DNA of 64,000 bases from Bradyrhizobium sp. Rc3b (GCF_900114915.1 NZ_FOUS01000004.1:124001-188000), one strand, 5' to 3'; numbered from the stretch's first letter, positions 44,723-53,793 are shown. A program made the numbers and translations. Notes: generated by a model not told the origin, from the sequence alone.

Positions 44723-45574
44723 CTACGATTGCAGCGCCACAAACCTGAATGCCTCTCCATCCCGCCTGATATGCCCGGCCGAGAAATGGCCGCCGATCAC
44801 CAGCGTCGGCGTGTCGGCAAAGCGGCCGAACAATTCGCGTCGTGTTTCGGCCGACTGCGTCTGGTCGGAATCGGCGGTCGAGGACCAGTCGAGATGTGCC
44901 ATCTGGCAAGGGTGATGGGCGACGTCACCCGTAAGCAGACCCTGTTCGCCATCCGATCGGATGAGAATGCTCATATGGCCGGGACTGTGGCCGGGGGTCG
45001 GGATCATGCTGATCTCCTCGCACAGCTGGTGATCGCTCGGGATCAGATCGGCCCGGCCGGCATCGACGATCGGCTTCACGGAATCCTCGAACACGGCCCG
45101 CTTGTCCGGCTCGGTCGAATGTTCCAGCCAATGCTCGTATTCGGTCTTGCCGAAGACGTAGCGTGCCTTGGCAAATGTCGGCACCCATCGGCCGTCGACC
45201 AGCCGCGTATTCCATCCGACATGATCGACATGAAGATGCGTGCATAGCACCGTGTCGATGCTGTCGGGCGCAAAGCCCGCCGCCATCATCGTCGCCAGGA
45301 ACGGTGTGGTGCGGTTGTTCCAGGTCGGAACATTGCGGCCCTGCTTGTCGTTGCCGAGGCCCGTATCGACAACGATGCGGCGCGAAGGCGTCTCCACCAC
45401 CAGCGAATGGATCGACATTTTCAGCCGGCCCTCTTCGGTGGCAAAATGCGGGATCAGCCAGGGCAGCTTCTGAACCTCTGCGTTGCTCGCGAGCGGCAGG
45501 ATGAAGCGGGTCGAGCCGACCGTCTCCAGCTCCACAATCTTGGTGATTTTGACTTGGCCGACCTTCCACTGCAT
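44723..45574 (-). CDS. MBL-fold metallo-hydrolase, copy 2
   Basis: 283 residues from the ATG at 45574 (MQWKVGQV), preceded by GGGAAGG; an alternative ATG at 45589 would add five residues. Metal motifs are THLHVDHVGWNTR, a PTPGHSPGH histidine and a GDVAHH aspartate. It is a paralog of 41877 (shared VPTFAKARYVF and EYEHWLEH). It may hydrolyse lactones or thioesters in the same catabolic setting. Confidence 0.86.
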   Translation of the reverse strand: MQWKVGQVKITKIVELETVGSTRFILPLASNAEVQKLPWLIPHFATEEGRLKMSIHSLVVETPSRRIVVDTGLGNDKQGRNVPTWNNRTTPFLATMMAAGFAPDSIDTVLCTHLHVDHVGWNTRLVDGRWVPTFAKARYVFGKTEYEHWLEHSTEPDKRAVFEDSVKPIVDAGRADLIPSDHQLCEEISMIPTPGHSPGHMSILIRSDGEQGLLTGDVAHHPCQMAHLDWSSTADSDQTQSAETRRELFGRFADTPTLVIGGHFSAGHIRRDGEAFRFVALQS

Positions 45575-45701
45575 CCGGCGCCTTCCCATGTTCTTGCCTT
45601 GATGCCGAAAGATGCGCCGTTTCCGCCATCAAGCGCAATGGATCATCTGACGCGGTGCGGCGTTATCGCGGGAACCCCAGGAAAAAGCCGAAGAGGAAGC
45701 C

Positions 45702-46178
45702 ATGCCAGAGCTTGCGATTTCCGCGGAGAAGGTCGCCTTCATCATCGAGAAGGCGCGTGAATTCGACGTCAAGGAGGGCGATTCCGATCCGGATTCCGGC
45801 TCGAACGCGAGCGATGACGACGCGCTCGATGTTCTCGAGGACGACGGCTCCGATCCTGTCGTCCAAGAACTCGGAAGCTTCATGATCGCCCTGAACGAGG
45901 ACGAGCAGCTCGATCTCGTCGCGCTGACATGGCTCGGTCGCGGTGACGGCACGATCGACGAGTGGGACGATTTGCGCGCCCGCGCGGTGGAGGCGCGCAC
46001 CGAATATCGCAGCCCGCGCCGCGAAACCGTGCATTATCTGCTTGGCGAGCCGATGCTGGGCGATCTGCTCGCCGATGGTCTCGACGAATTCGGCATCGAC
46101 TGGACCGACGAGCGCACGACGGCCGACTCGTCTGGTCCGAGCCAGCAGGACGAAGACGAGCCGACGAAGCAGCGGTGA
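45702..46178 (+). CDS. DUF3775-family protein
   Basis: 158 residues; GAAGAGGAAG precedes the ATG. Acidic N-terminal half (residues 21-50, many Asp/Glu/Ser), then ELGSFMIALNEDEQLDLVALTWLGRGDG and YLLGEPMLGDLLADGLDEFG, which match DUF3775. An acidic C-terminal tail follows. It is the only plus-strand gene in this stretch. Function unknown. Confidence 0.8.
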   Translation: MPELAISAEKVAFIIEKAREFDVKEGDSDPDSGSNASDDDALDVLEDDGSDPVVQELGSFMIALNEDEQLDLVALTWLGRGDGTIDEWDDLRARAVEARTEYRSPRRETVHYLLGEPMLGDLLADGLDEFGIDWTDERTTADSSGPSQQDEDEPTKQR

Positions 46179-46203
46179 TGATCGGGGCTCTGACGCCTCC
46201 ACA

Positions 46204-46294
46204 TCGTTATGGCCGGGCTTGACCCGGCCATCCACGTCTTACTTTGCCGAACAAAGAACGTGGATGCCCGGGACAAGCCCGGGCATGACGATCT
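46204..46294. repeat. ATGGCCGGGCTTGACCCGGCCAT-type composite repeat
   Basis: Two hairpins (ATGGCCGGGCTTGACCCGG...; GCCCGGGACAAGCCCGGGC) are linked by inverted CCACGT/ACGTGG. It starts 26 bp after the DUF3775 stop, between convergent genes. Confidence 0.8.
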
Positions 46295-46329
46295 TTCGTG
46301 GAATGCGCCGCTGCGGATGCGATGATGGG

Positions 46330-47112
46330 TTACAACGTCCCCGGGAACGCGCCGCCATCCAGGAGGATGTTCTGCCCCGTAATGAAGCCGGCCTTGGCGC
46401 CGCACAGGAAGGCGCAGGCATAGCCGAATTCGTCGGGCTGGCCGAAGCGGCCGGCGGGGTTGAGCTTGGCGCGCTCGGTCAGGATCTGCTCGGCCGAGAC
46501 GCCGCGCTTGTCGGCCTCGGCCTTTGCGGTGCCGGTCAGGCGATCCGTCTCGAACGGGCCGGGCAGCAGGCCGTTGATGGTGACGTTGTTGATCACGGTC
46601 TTGCGCGACAGGCCGGCGATGAAGCCGGTGAGGCCGGCGCGCGCGCCGTTGGAGAGGCCGAGGATATCGATCGGCGCCTTCACCGCGGCCGAGGTGATGT
46701 TGACGATGCGGCCGAACTTGCGCGCCATCATGCCGTCCACGGTCGCCTTGATCAGCTCGATCGGCGTCAGCATGTTGGCGTCGATCGCCTTGATCCAGTC
46801 GTCGCGGGTCCAGTTGCGGAAATCGCCGGGCGGTGGACCGCCGGCATTGTTGATCAGGATGTCGGGCTCGGGGCAGGCCTTCAGCACGGCTTCGCGCCCG
46901 GCCGGCGTCGTGATGTCGCCGACGATCTCGGTGACCTTCACATCAGGATAGGCCTTCCGGATCTCGTCCGCCGTTTTCTTCAAAGCTTCCGCGCCGCGCG
47001 CGGTCAGCGTGACGTCAACGCCGGCATCAGCCAGCGAGATGGCGCAGGCGCGCCCGAGACCCTTGCTGGATGCGCAGACGATGGCGCGGCGACCTTTGAT
47101 CCCAAGATCCAC
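46330..47112 (-). CDS. SDR-family protein with a degenerate catalytic dyad
   Basis: 260 residues from a GTG start with ACGGGAGTG upstream. The cofactor motif CASSKGLGRA replaces the usual TGxxxGxG, and the YxxxK dyad appears as Ser154-xxx-Arg158 (LSNGARAG). NNAG and the PGPFETDR loop are present. It belongs to a branch of FabG-like SDRs with SNxxR active sites. Activity as a standard reductase is uncertain. It sits next to cvpA, on the same strand. Confidence 0.86.
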   Translation of the reverse strand: MDLGIKGRRAIVCASSKGLGRACAISLADAGVDVTLTARGAEALKKTADEIRKAYPDVKVTEIVGDITTPAGREAVLKACPEPDILINNAGGPPPGDFRNWTRDDWIKAIDANMLTPIELIKATVDGMMARKFGRIVNITSAAVKAPIDILGLSNGARAGLTGFIAGLSRKTVINNVTINGLLPGPFETDRLTGTAKAEADKRGVSAEQILTERAKLNPAGRFGQPDEFGYACAFLCGAKAGFITGQNILLDGGAFPGTL

Positions 47113-47239
47113 TGTTTCACTCCCGTAATGTCAGGCAGGTTTTGGATGCCGCTATTCTAGCCAACATCGGTGCCGCTGATAAGGCATGGGCTCGCATCAA
47201 AATGCATGGCGCGTCCGCGCGGCGATGCAAATGCGCAGG

Positions 47240-47313
47240 CATGATCCGGAAAAGTGCGTAGCGGTTTTCCGAAAAGTTCATGCCCAAACAACAAAGGCGC
47301 GATCTTCTCGCGC
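47240..47313. repeat. CATGATCCGGAAAAGTG repeat, copy 2, with terminator-like hairpin
   Basis: It shares the CATGATNCCGGAAAAGTG...GGTTTTCCGA block with 42766. GCGCGA-N5-TCGCGC (47297-47313) forms a hairpin directly after the cvpA-like stop. Confidence 0.75.
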
Positions 47314-47314
47314 G

Positions 47315-47827
47315 TCAGATGCGCCGCTCCTGCTTGAGGCGGTCGATCGCGGAGCTCGCTTCCGGGGGCAGCGATTTGAAGCCCATCTGACCCGCCGTCG
47401 AGAACAGCGGCCGCAGATGCGAGCCGGCGAGAAACGGCGGCTGTTTGTTGGCCGGCACGATCTGGTCGAACACCAGGACCAGCGTGGTGGCGACGAGACC
47501 GACCCTGACGGCGCCGAGCGCGGCGCCGCCGAGCCGGTCGCCGATACCGGCGTCGCGGATGGTGTCGTTCAGCACCAGGCGGCCGATATAGCCGAACAGC
47601 ATGCCGACCACCACGAAGATGCCGAACAGCCAGATCCAGTTCTGCAGCAGAGGCGCATTCGGATTGCCGGCGATTTGCGGCGCGATCAGCGGCATCAGCG
47701 CGACCGCGATCGGCGCAGCGAGGAGATAGGCGAGGATGGTCATGGCGCTGCGGAGCAGGCCGGTCCTGAAGCCGAAGCCGGCCGCGATGGCGAGCGCGGC
47801 ATAGACGGCGAGATCGAAATTGTTCAT
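47315..47827 (-). CDS. CvpA-family membrane protein
   Basis: 170 residues from the ATG at 47827 with GAGGCAGG upstream; a start at 47872 would add 15 residues without a better site. Four membrane segments, with GFRTGLLRSAMTILAY and GIGDRLGGAALGAVRVG, are typical of CvpA, a colicin V production-related family. The cellular role is unclear. It lies next to the SDR at 46330 on the same strand. Confidence 0.82.
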   Translation of the reverse strand: MNNFDLAVYAALAIAAGFGFRTGLLRSAMTILAYLLAAPIAVALMPLIAPQIAGNPNAPLLQNWIWLFGIFVVVGMLFGYIGRLVLNDTIRDAGIGDRLGGAALGAVRVGLVATTLVLVFDQIVPANKQPPFLAGSHLRPLFSTAGQMGFKSLPPEASSAIDRLKQERRI

Positions 47828-47934
47828 GAGCAAGCCTGCCTCAATGGAACGAATGAACGCCGGACCGATCATTCCGGTTTCAGATCGCTAAAATCGTCTG
47901 TATTGATGGCTCCAAAAGCTCGAGGGTTACGCCA

Positions 47935-48696
47935 ATGTCAGGCCTATTCGACGTCAGTAAAGAAACCATCCTCGTCACGGGCGCGAGCCAGGGGCTGGGG
48001 CGGCAATTTGCCCGGGTGCTCGCCGCCCACGGGGCGGCCGTCGCGCTCGCGGCGCGTCAGGCCGACAAGCTGAAGAGCCTGGAGGAGGAAATCCGCGGCA
48101 AAGGCGGCCGCGCCGCCGCGGTCGCGCTCGACGTCACCGACACGGCCTCGATCGCGCGGGCCGTCGATGCGGCAGAGGCTGCGCTCGGTCCCGTCACGGT
48201 GCTGATCAACAATGCCGGCATCGCCATCGAGAAGCTCGCCACCGAGCAGACCGAAGCGGATTGGGACGCGGTGATTGGCGCAAATCTCAAGGGCGCCTAT
48301 TTCCTCGCGACGGAAGTCGCGCGGCGCATGATCGCGCGCAAGCAGTCAGGCAACATCGTCAACATCGCCTCCGTGCTCGGCACCGGCGTCCTGAAGGCGG
48401 TGTCGCCTTACGCGATCTCCAAGGCCGGCATCATCCAGGCCACCAAGGCGATGGCGCTGGAGCTCGCCGGTCAGAACATCCGCATCAACGCGCTCGCGCC
48501 CGGCTATATCGACACCGAGATGAACCACGCCTTCTGGTCGACCCCCGCAGGCGAGCGCCTGGCCAAGCGCATCCCGCAGCGCCGTGTCGGCGCCGAGTCC
48601 GATCTCGACGGCGCGATTCTGCTGCTGGCGTCACAGGCGTCGCGGTACATGACGGGGAGTGTGATTACCGTCGACGGTGGTTTCCTGTTGAACTAA
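47935..48696 (+). CDS. SDR-family oxidoreductase with classical active site
   Basis: 253 residues; CGAGGGTTA upstream. TGASQGLGR cofactor motif, NNAGIAIE, catalytic Ser in NIASVLG and YAISK (about residues 155-159), and a C-terminal PGYIDTEMN segment. NAD(P)-dependent reductase or dehydrogenase, substrate unknown. It is divergent from cvpA and convergent with the GMC oxidoreductase at 48768. Confidence 0.92.
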   Translation: MSGLFDVSKETILVTGASQGLGRQFARVLAAHGAAVALAARQADKLKSLEEEIRGKGGRAAAVALDVTDTASIARAVDAAEAALGPVTVLINNAGIAIEKLATEQTEADWDAVIGANLKGAYFLATEVARRMIARKQSGNIVNIASVLGTGVLKAVSPYAISKAGIIQATKAMALELAGQNIRINALAPGYIDTEMNHAFWSTPAGERLAKRIPQRRVGAESDLDGAILLLASQASRYMTGSVITVDGGFLLN

Positions 48697-48708
48697 GTCT
48701 CACTGGCG

Positions 48709-48750
48709 TCCCGGACAAGCGCGCCTCAAGCGCGCGCAGATCCGGGATAC
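48709..48750. repeat. TCCCGGACAAGCGCGC palindrome
   Basis: TCCCGGACAAGCGCGC and GCGCGCAGATCCGGGA are inverted. It begins 13 bp after the SDR stop and relates to 20950. Confidence 0.6.
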
Positions 48751-48767
48751 ATAACCGCAGCGGCCGA

Positions 48768-50354
48768 CTAACCCGCCCGGATCAGATCCGCCGCCTTCTC
48801 CCCGATCATGATGGTCGGCGCATTGGTGTTGCCGCCGATCAGCGTCGGCATGATCGAGGCGTCGACGACGCGCAAGGCCTCGACGCCGTGTACCTTCAGT
48901 GCCGGATCGACCACGGCCATCGCATCCGTCCCCATCTTGCAGGTGCCGACGGGGTGATAGACCGTGTCGACGCGATTGCGCAAAATGTTGCGGATGTCGT
49001 CGTCGGTTCTCACGTCGGACGTGAACATGTCCTTCTTCTGCAGCGCGCGCAGCGCCGGCGTCTCCATCAGCCGTCGCGTGGTCTTGAAGCCCGCGACCAT
49101 CGTCTCGAGATCCTCCGCTTCGCCCAAAAAGTTCGGATCGATCATGGGCGCTGCGAGCGGATCGGCGCTCTTCAGCGACACGCTGCCGCGGCTCTTCGGC
49201 CGCAGCAGGCAGACGTGACACGAGAAGCCCGCCTCCTTGTGCTTCTTGCGGCCGTGGTCGTCGAGCATCGCGATGACGAAGTGGAGCTGGATGTCAGGTA
49301 CGTCGAGGTCAGGCCGGGTTTTCAAAAAGCCGCCGCACTCGGCGAAATTGGTGGTCATCAGGCCGCGCCGTTCACGGCGATAGCGCTGGATGGCACGGAG
49401 CAGGGACGGCAACCGGCCGAGCGAGGCATGAACGAAGTGCGGATAGTCGGAGGCGTAGACGAACACGAAATCCGGGTGGTCCTGCAGATTGCGCCCGACG
49501 CCGGGCAGATGATGGAGCACGCCAATGCCGTGCGTTCGAAGCGCATCGCCATCGCCGATGCCCGACAGCATCAGCAATTGCGGTGACTGGAAGGCGCCGC
49601 CGGCAAGTATCACCTCGCGGCGCGCGCGCAGCTGCTTCGTCTGCTTGCCCTGCACATATTCGATGCCGACGGCGCGCGCCCCTTCGAACAGGATTTTCGT
49701 GGCGTGTGCCCCCGTCTCGACGCGCAGATTTGCGCGCTTGTCGATGTGGGGGTGCACATAGGCGCGCGCCGCGCTCCAGCGTTCGCCATTGTGCTGCGTC
49801 ACCTGATAGCTGCCGAGCCCTTCGTGATCCTCACCATTGAAGTCCTCGCGAATGCGGAACTGCGCCTCGCGTGCGGCCTGATGGAAGACATCATGGATCG
49901 GATTGTCCGCGCGGAGCCGGTTGACATGCAGTGGGCCGCCCTTGCCGTGATACTCGCCGTCGAAATCGGAATTGTTCTCCGAGCGCTTGAAATAGGGCAG
50001 CACGTCCGCATACGACCAGCCGGCATTGCCGAGCGAAGCCCAGTGGTCGTAGTCCCATTTGTGGCCGCGAATGTAGACCATGGCGTTGATCGCCGAGGAG
50101 CCGCCAAGACCCTTGCCGCGCGGCTGATAGCCAATGCGGCCGTTCAATCCCTTCTGCGGCACCGTGTCGAAGGCCCAGTTGGCCGTTTTGTAGGGCAGGG
50201 CGAGCCCAAACGGTGTGGTGATGCGCCAATTGTCGTTCGTCCCGCCCGCATCGAGCAACGCCACGGACGTCGCCGCATCCTCCGACAGCCGCCCCGCAAT
50301 TGTGCAGCCGCCGGAGCCCGCGCCCACGACGACGAAATCGAATGTGTCGGTCAC
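48768..50354 (-). CDS. GMC-family FAD oxidoreductase (choline dehydrogenase-like)
   Basis: 528 residues from a GTG start preceded by AGGGGGGAAA. The FAD motif is VVGAGSGGC (residues 8-16). GMC signatures appear at GKGLGGSSAIN and at ILAGGAFQSPQLLMLSGIG. The C-terminal catalytic His/Asn region is in VYHPVGTCKMG and LIGGNTNAPTIMIGEKA. It oxidises an alcohol or sugar. It is downstream of an aldehyde dehydrogenase on the same strand, so an alcohol-to-acid route is plausible (inference). Confidence 0.9.
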   Translation of the reverse strand: MTDTFDFVVVGAGSGGCTIAGRLSEDAATSVALLDAGGTNDNWRITTPFGLALPYKTANWAFDTVPQKGLNGRIGYQPRGKGLGGSSAINAMVYIRGHKWDYDHWASLGNAGWSYADVLPYFKRSENNSDFDGEYHGKGGPLHVNRLRADNPIHDVFHQAAREAQFRIREDFNGEDHEGLGSYQVTQHNGERWSAARAYVHPHIDKRANLRVETGAHATKILFEGARAVGIEYVQGKQTKQLRARREVILAGGAFQSPQLLMLSGIGDGDALRTHGIGVLHHLPGVGRNLQDHPDFVFVYASDYPHFVHASLGRLPSLLRAIQRYRRERRGLMTTNFAECGGFLKTRPDLDVPDIQLHFVIAMLDDHGRKKHKEAGFSCHVCLLRPKSRGSVSLKSADPLAAPMIDPNFLGEAEDLETMVAGFKTTRRLMETPALRALQKKDMFTSDVRTDDDIRNILRNRVDTVYHPVGTCKMGTDAMAVVDPALKVHGVEALRVVDASIMPTLIGGNTNAPTIMIGEKAADLIRAG

Positions 50355-50367
50355 TTGTTTCCCCCTA

Positions 50368-50405
50368 TCGTCACTCCGGGTTCGCGCTTCGCGCCCCGGA
50401 ACGAC
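50368..50405. repeat. TCGTCACTCCGGGTTCGCGC palindrome
   Basis: CTCCGGGTTCGCGC and GCGCCCCGGAACGA form a hairpin between the GMC and aldehyde dehydrogenase genes. Confidence 0.6.
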
Positions 50406-50410
50406 TGCCC

Positions 50411-51844
50411 CTACGACGTGAACCGCATCAACTTCTCCAACCGCGCGATCTTGCCGCCATAGGGCGGATAGAGATCGGCGAGGCGGTTGAACTTGGAGCG
50501 ATAGAATACCGGCTTCAACTTGCTGAACGTGCGAAAGCCCCATTCGCCGTGATAGGCGCCGGTGCCGGATGCGCCGACGCCGCCCATCGGCTGGTTGATT
50601 TGCGTGAAGTGAAACAGGCAGTCGTTGATGGTGACGCCGCCGGAGATGGTGCGGGCCAGCACCTCGTCGCGCGCGGTGCCGTCCTTGCCGAACCAGTACA
50701 GCGCCAGCGGCCGGTCGCGATGGTTGATGAAGGCGATGGCGTCAGTGGGATCGCGATAGCCGAGAATCGGGAGCACCGGCCCAAAAATCTCCTCCTGCAT
50801 CGCCGCCATCGCGTCGGTCGCCCCGACGATCAGCGTCGGCGGGAATTTGCGGTGCGCCTTCCAGTTCGGATCGTCCGCTTTCGCCGGCTGCAGGATTTTG
50901 GCGCCGCGCTCCGCCGCGTCCGCTACGAGGCCTTCGAGCCGGGTGTAATGCTGGTCCGAGATGATCGAGGTGTAGTCCTTGTTCGCCGGATCGGTGCCGA
51001 ACATCCGCCGCATCTGGGCGCGCACGTTCTCGGCGAAGGCCTGCAACGAGCGCTCCGGCACCAGCACATAGTCCGGCGCGATGCAGGTCTGCCCTGCATT
51101 GAGCAACTTGCCGTAGGCGATGCGCTCGGCCGCTTCATCGAGGTCGGCCGAGGCGTCGATGATCGCAGGCGACTTGCCGCCGAGCTCGAGGGTAACCGGC
51201 GTCAGGTTACGCCCCGCGGCCTCCGCGACCAGCCGCCCGACCCGGGTCGAGCCGGTGAACACGAGGTGATCGAACGGCAGGCGCGCAAACGCCTCTGCGA
51301 TCTCGCCCTCGATGCCGGTGACGAGCAGCTCGGTCGCATCGAATCGCGCGGCGACCGTCTCCTTCAGCAGGCCTGCGAAGTGCGGCGTGAGCTCGCTCGG
51401 CTTGATCAGGACGCGGTTGCCGGCGGCTAGCGCGCCGATCGCAGGCGCGAGCGTGAGCTGGAGCGGATAATTCCAGGGCGCGATGATGCCGACGACGCCG
51501 AGCGGCTGCGGCATCAGCCGGTTGCGCGCCGGCAGGAATTGCAGCGCGGTCGCGACGCGCTGCGGCGCCATCCAGCTCTTGAGGTACTTTGTGGCGTGCC
51601 GGATCTCGGAAAACAGCAACATCGTCTCGGCGATGGTGGTCTCGACAGCCGAGCGGTGGCCGAAATCGGCCGAGATCGCCTGCCGGAAGCGCTCCTCATT
51701 GTCGGCGATCACGGCGCGCAGCCGCGCCAGCCGGTCAAGCCGCTCGGCAAGGCCGGCCGGCGGCTCGTCCCGCGACGGCACGACCATGTTGTGGAAGGCC
51801 TCCTCCAGCGCTCCGACCGGGGCGCTCGTCAGGGATTTGTCCAC
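50411..51844 (-). CDS. Coniferyl-aldehyde-type NAD(P) aldehyde dehydrogenase
   Basis: 477 residues from a GTG start with GGGAGGATC upstream. Catalytic Cys254 (NAGQTCIAPD), general base Glu220 (LELGGKSP) and Asn124 (PWNYPLQL) are present. The N-terminus and the KDYTSIISDQHYTRL segment fit coniferyl aldehyde dehydrogenases. It oxidises an aromatic or other aldehyde. With the GMC gene it may form an alcohol/aldehyde oxidation pair. Confidence 0.9.
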   Translation of the reverse strand: MDKSLTSAPVGALEEAFHNMVVPSRDEPPAGLAERLDRLARLRAVIADNEERFRQAISADFGHRSAVETTIAETMLLFSEIRHATKYLKSWMAPQRVATALQFLPARNRLMPQPLGVVGIIAPWNYPLQLTLAPAIGALAAGNRVLIKPSELTPHFAGLLKETVAARFDATELLVTGIEGEIAEAFARLPFDHLVFTGSTRVGRLVAEAAGRNLTPVTLELGGKSPAIIDASADLDEAAERIAYGKLLNAGQTCIAPDYVLVPERSLQAFAENVRAQMRRMFGTDPANKDYTSIISDQHYTRLEGLVADAAERGAKILQPAKADDPNWKAHRKFPPTLIVGATDAMAAMQEEIFGPVLPILGYRDPTDAIAFINHRDRPLALYWFGKDGTARDEVLARTISGGVTINDCLFHFTQINQPMGGVGASGTGAYHGEWGFRTFSKLKPVFYRSKFNRLADLYPPYGGKIARLEKLMRFTS

Positions 51845-52154
51845 GGCGATCCTCCCTCACCGGCGTTTCAGCCTTAATCTTGTTGCCGCAAGCTGGCCCT
51901 TTGTGGAACTTCTGGCAAGAGCACAGGGAACGCAGCCAAAATCGGTCGCTTCCCCTGTCATAAAGTCGAAAAAAACGTTCCCGCAGCCCTTTCCAAAGGC
52001 AGCTCGCCTTGATACATACGCCCCGCACCCGACGGGCTTTGCCCCGGGTTGCCTTCCAAGGAAGCCTTTGGGACGGACGAGAAAAGCCACGCGAACAGCG
52101 CAGGCCTCAACCGACCGTCCCCGGGATCCAACTGAAGGCAAAGCAAGTGTTTAA
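51845..52154. other. Non-coding gap before the tRNA
   Basis: No convincing gene is seen. The gap holds the upstream region of the minus-strand aldehyde dehydrogenase gene and the promoter region of the tRNA. The short frames here lack ribosome-binding sites and family motifs. Confidence 0.6.
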
Positions 52155-52231
<77 letters not shown>

Positions 52232-52258
52232 AATTCGGATTTCACCGGATCCGATACG

Positions 52259-52292
52259 AAAATGGCCCGCGAAAAGCGGGCCATTTTTGTTT
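52259..52292 (+). terminator. Rho-independent terminator after the tRNA
   Basis: AATGGCCCGC (52261-52270) pairs with GCGGGCCATT (52276-52285) over a 5-nt loop, followed by a T-rich run. It lies about 28 bp after the tRNA. Confidence 0.9.
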
Positions 52293-52351
52293 TGGGCGAC
52301 GGATCGTCGAACTGTCTCGGGCCGTCAGCGCAATGACGATTCATTCCAGGC

Positions 52352-52365
52352 TCATCGCGCTTTAG
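52352..52365. repeat. CTCATCGCGCTTTAG repeat half at the AraC gene stop
   Basis: TCATCGCGCTTTAG is identical to the right arm of the hairpin at 42841-42854. In both cases the TTA is the stop codon of a minus-strand gene. Confidence 0.7.
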
Positions 52366-53318
52366 TCCCGGCTGCGCACTCCGCTCGGACTGTCGCCGAA
52401 CCGAAGCCGGAACAGGCGGTTGAAATGCGACACGCTGGAGAATCCGACTTGCGCGGCGATCTCGGCGATGGGCCGGTTCGGAAACCGTGTGAGCAGCGCG
52501 AAGGCGCGCTTCAACCGCAGCTCGTTGACGCGCGCGACGAATGATGCGCCGGACTGCTCGAGCAATTCCTGCAGGTAGCGCGGCGAAATGTCCTGTTGGC
52601 GCGCGACGCTTGCGACCGAAAGCGCAGGATCGGCGAAGTGCTTGCCGATATGCTCGATGGCCGATGCAAGTCGCGCCGCGGCAACGGCGCCCTTGCCTTG
52701 CTCGAGCGTGCCGCGGTTCGCGCCGATGGCGAGCGCGGCAAGGTCGTGGATGTGATTGACGATCACCTGCTGCAAGGCAGGATCGGTCGGCTCCATATCG
52801 GCCTGGATCATCCGGAGGTAGCGCAGAAACAGCTGCAGCGCCTGCTGGCGGCCGGACACCGGCTTCATGAAAACGCTGCTCACATCATGCAGGCGCTCGG
52901 CGAGCGGCGTTCGCGGAAAGAGCAGCGCGAGGTGAGTTGTCCCGCACAGCCGGCCGGGCTCGTCCGGACGTACGAGTACCGCGTCGCCGAGGTTCAGCGT
53001 CACCTCGGTACCACGCTGAAACGCCAGTGCCGACGTACCGAGATTGACGATCATTCCGACGGAGTCGTCACTGGCCGCCGCCTGCGCGCGCGTCCGCTCG
53101 AGCGCCGCCGCTGTGCCGTCGCACAGCGCCATTCGCACGCCCGGCAATCTCTGCAACATGGCCTCGGCGCGGAACGGGACCTCCGGCGCCAACGGCGCAA
53201 TATCGACACTGACGATGGTCCTGCCGAACTCCTCCCGCCAGCGGGTCAGCCTGTCACGTTCGGGAAGCTCGTCCGTCGTAAACCGCGTCGGCTTTGGGTC
53301 AATGTCATCGACATGCAT
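52362..53318 (-). CDS. AraC-family regulator with AraC_binding_2-type sensor
   Basis: 318 residues from the ATG at 53318 (MHVDDIDPKPTRF), the usual start of this group. The N-terminal sensor domain (about 30-200) carries RADxxxLRLCG-type features. The C-terminal HTH pair is at about 220-318 (SVASVARQQDISPRYLQELL; PIAEIAAQVGFSSVSHFNRLFRLRFG). Two longer in-frame starts upstream lack ribosome-binding sites. It lies next to the tRNA and upstream of the autotransporter, which is a plausible target (position only). Confidence 0.85.
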   Translation of the reverse strand: MHVDDIDPKPTRFTTDELPERDRLTRWREEFGRTIVSVDIAPLAPEVPFRAEAMLQRLPGVRMALCDGTAAALERTRAQAAASDDSVGMIVNLGTSALAFQRGTEVTLNLGDAVLVRPDEPGRLCGTTHLALLFPRTPLAERLHDVSSVFMKPVSGRQQALQLFLRYLRMIQADMEPTDPALQQVIVNHIHDLAALAIGANRGTLEQGKGAVAAARLASAIEHIGKHFADPALSVASVARQQDISPRYLQELLEQSGASFVARVNELRLKRAFALLTRFPNRPIAEIAAQVGFSSVSHFNRLFRLRFGDSPSGVRSRD

Positions 53319-53793
53319 GGCGATTGGCACCGGGAAATTTCGGCAACCGTAACCATTCGGCTTAAGTACGGCAACGTGCATAGCGACGGTGTTATGCTGC
53401 TTTTTTCGGCGCTGGCGCGGGGAAGTGTTCGCAAAAAGAAAAGAGCGAGTTCGCAATAGATCAACGACCAGCCATCGCGCCGAACGCCCGACTCCTCATG
53501 CGACGCGCGTGCACAAGCGTGGACATCCTCGTCTCATGCGTTGCAATGCTGTTGAAACGGCGCCGCCCGTCCCTCGCTGACTCGCAATTTGCAAAGCCTG
53601 CCGCGCCTTAGATCAAGCGTGCGGAAAGCGTTGTTGCGCCTCGACGACAGCCCACGCGCGCCAACCATGCCAGATTGTCCCGAGCGCTCGATTCAACGCC
53701 GAGCGCGCCGCTGGTTACGGGTTTGTCGGCAGCGCAGCACGCCGCGCTGACAGCAGGGAATGGGACGCCAATGCGTTTCCCTCGGAGGGGGTC
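53319..53793. other. Non-coding gap between AraC gene and autotransporter
   Basis: The two genes are divergent, so both promoters should lie here. I see no strong consensus, gene or repeat. Short frames at 53319-53470 are possible N-terminal extensions of the AraC gene only. Confidence 0.55.
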
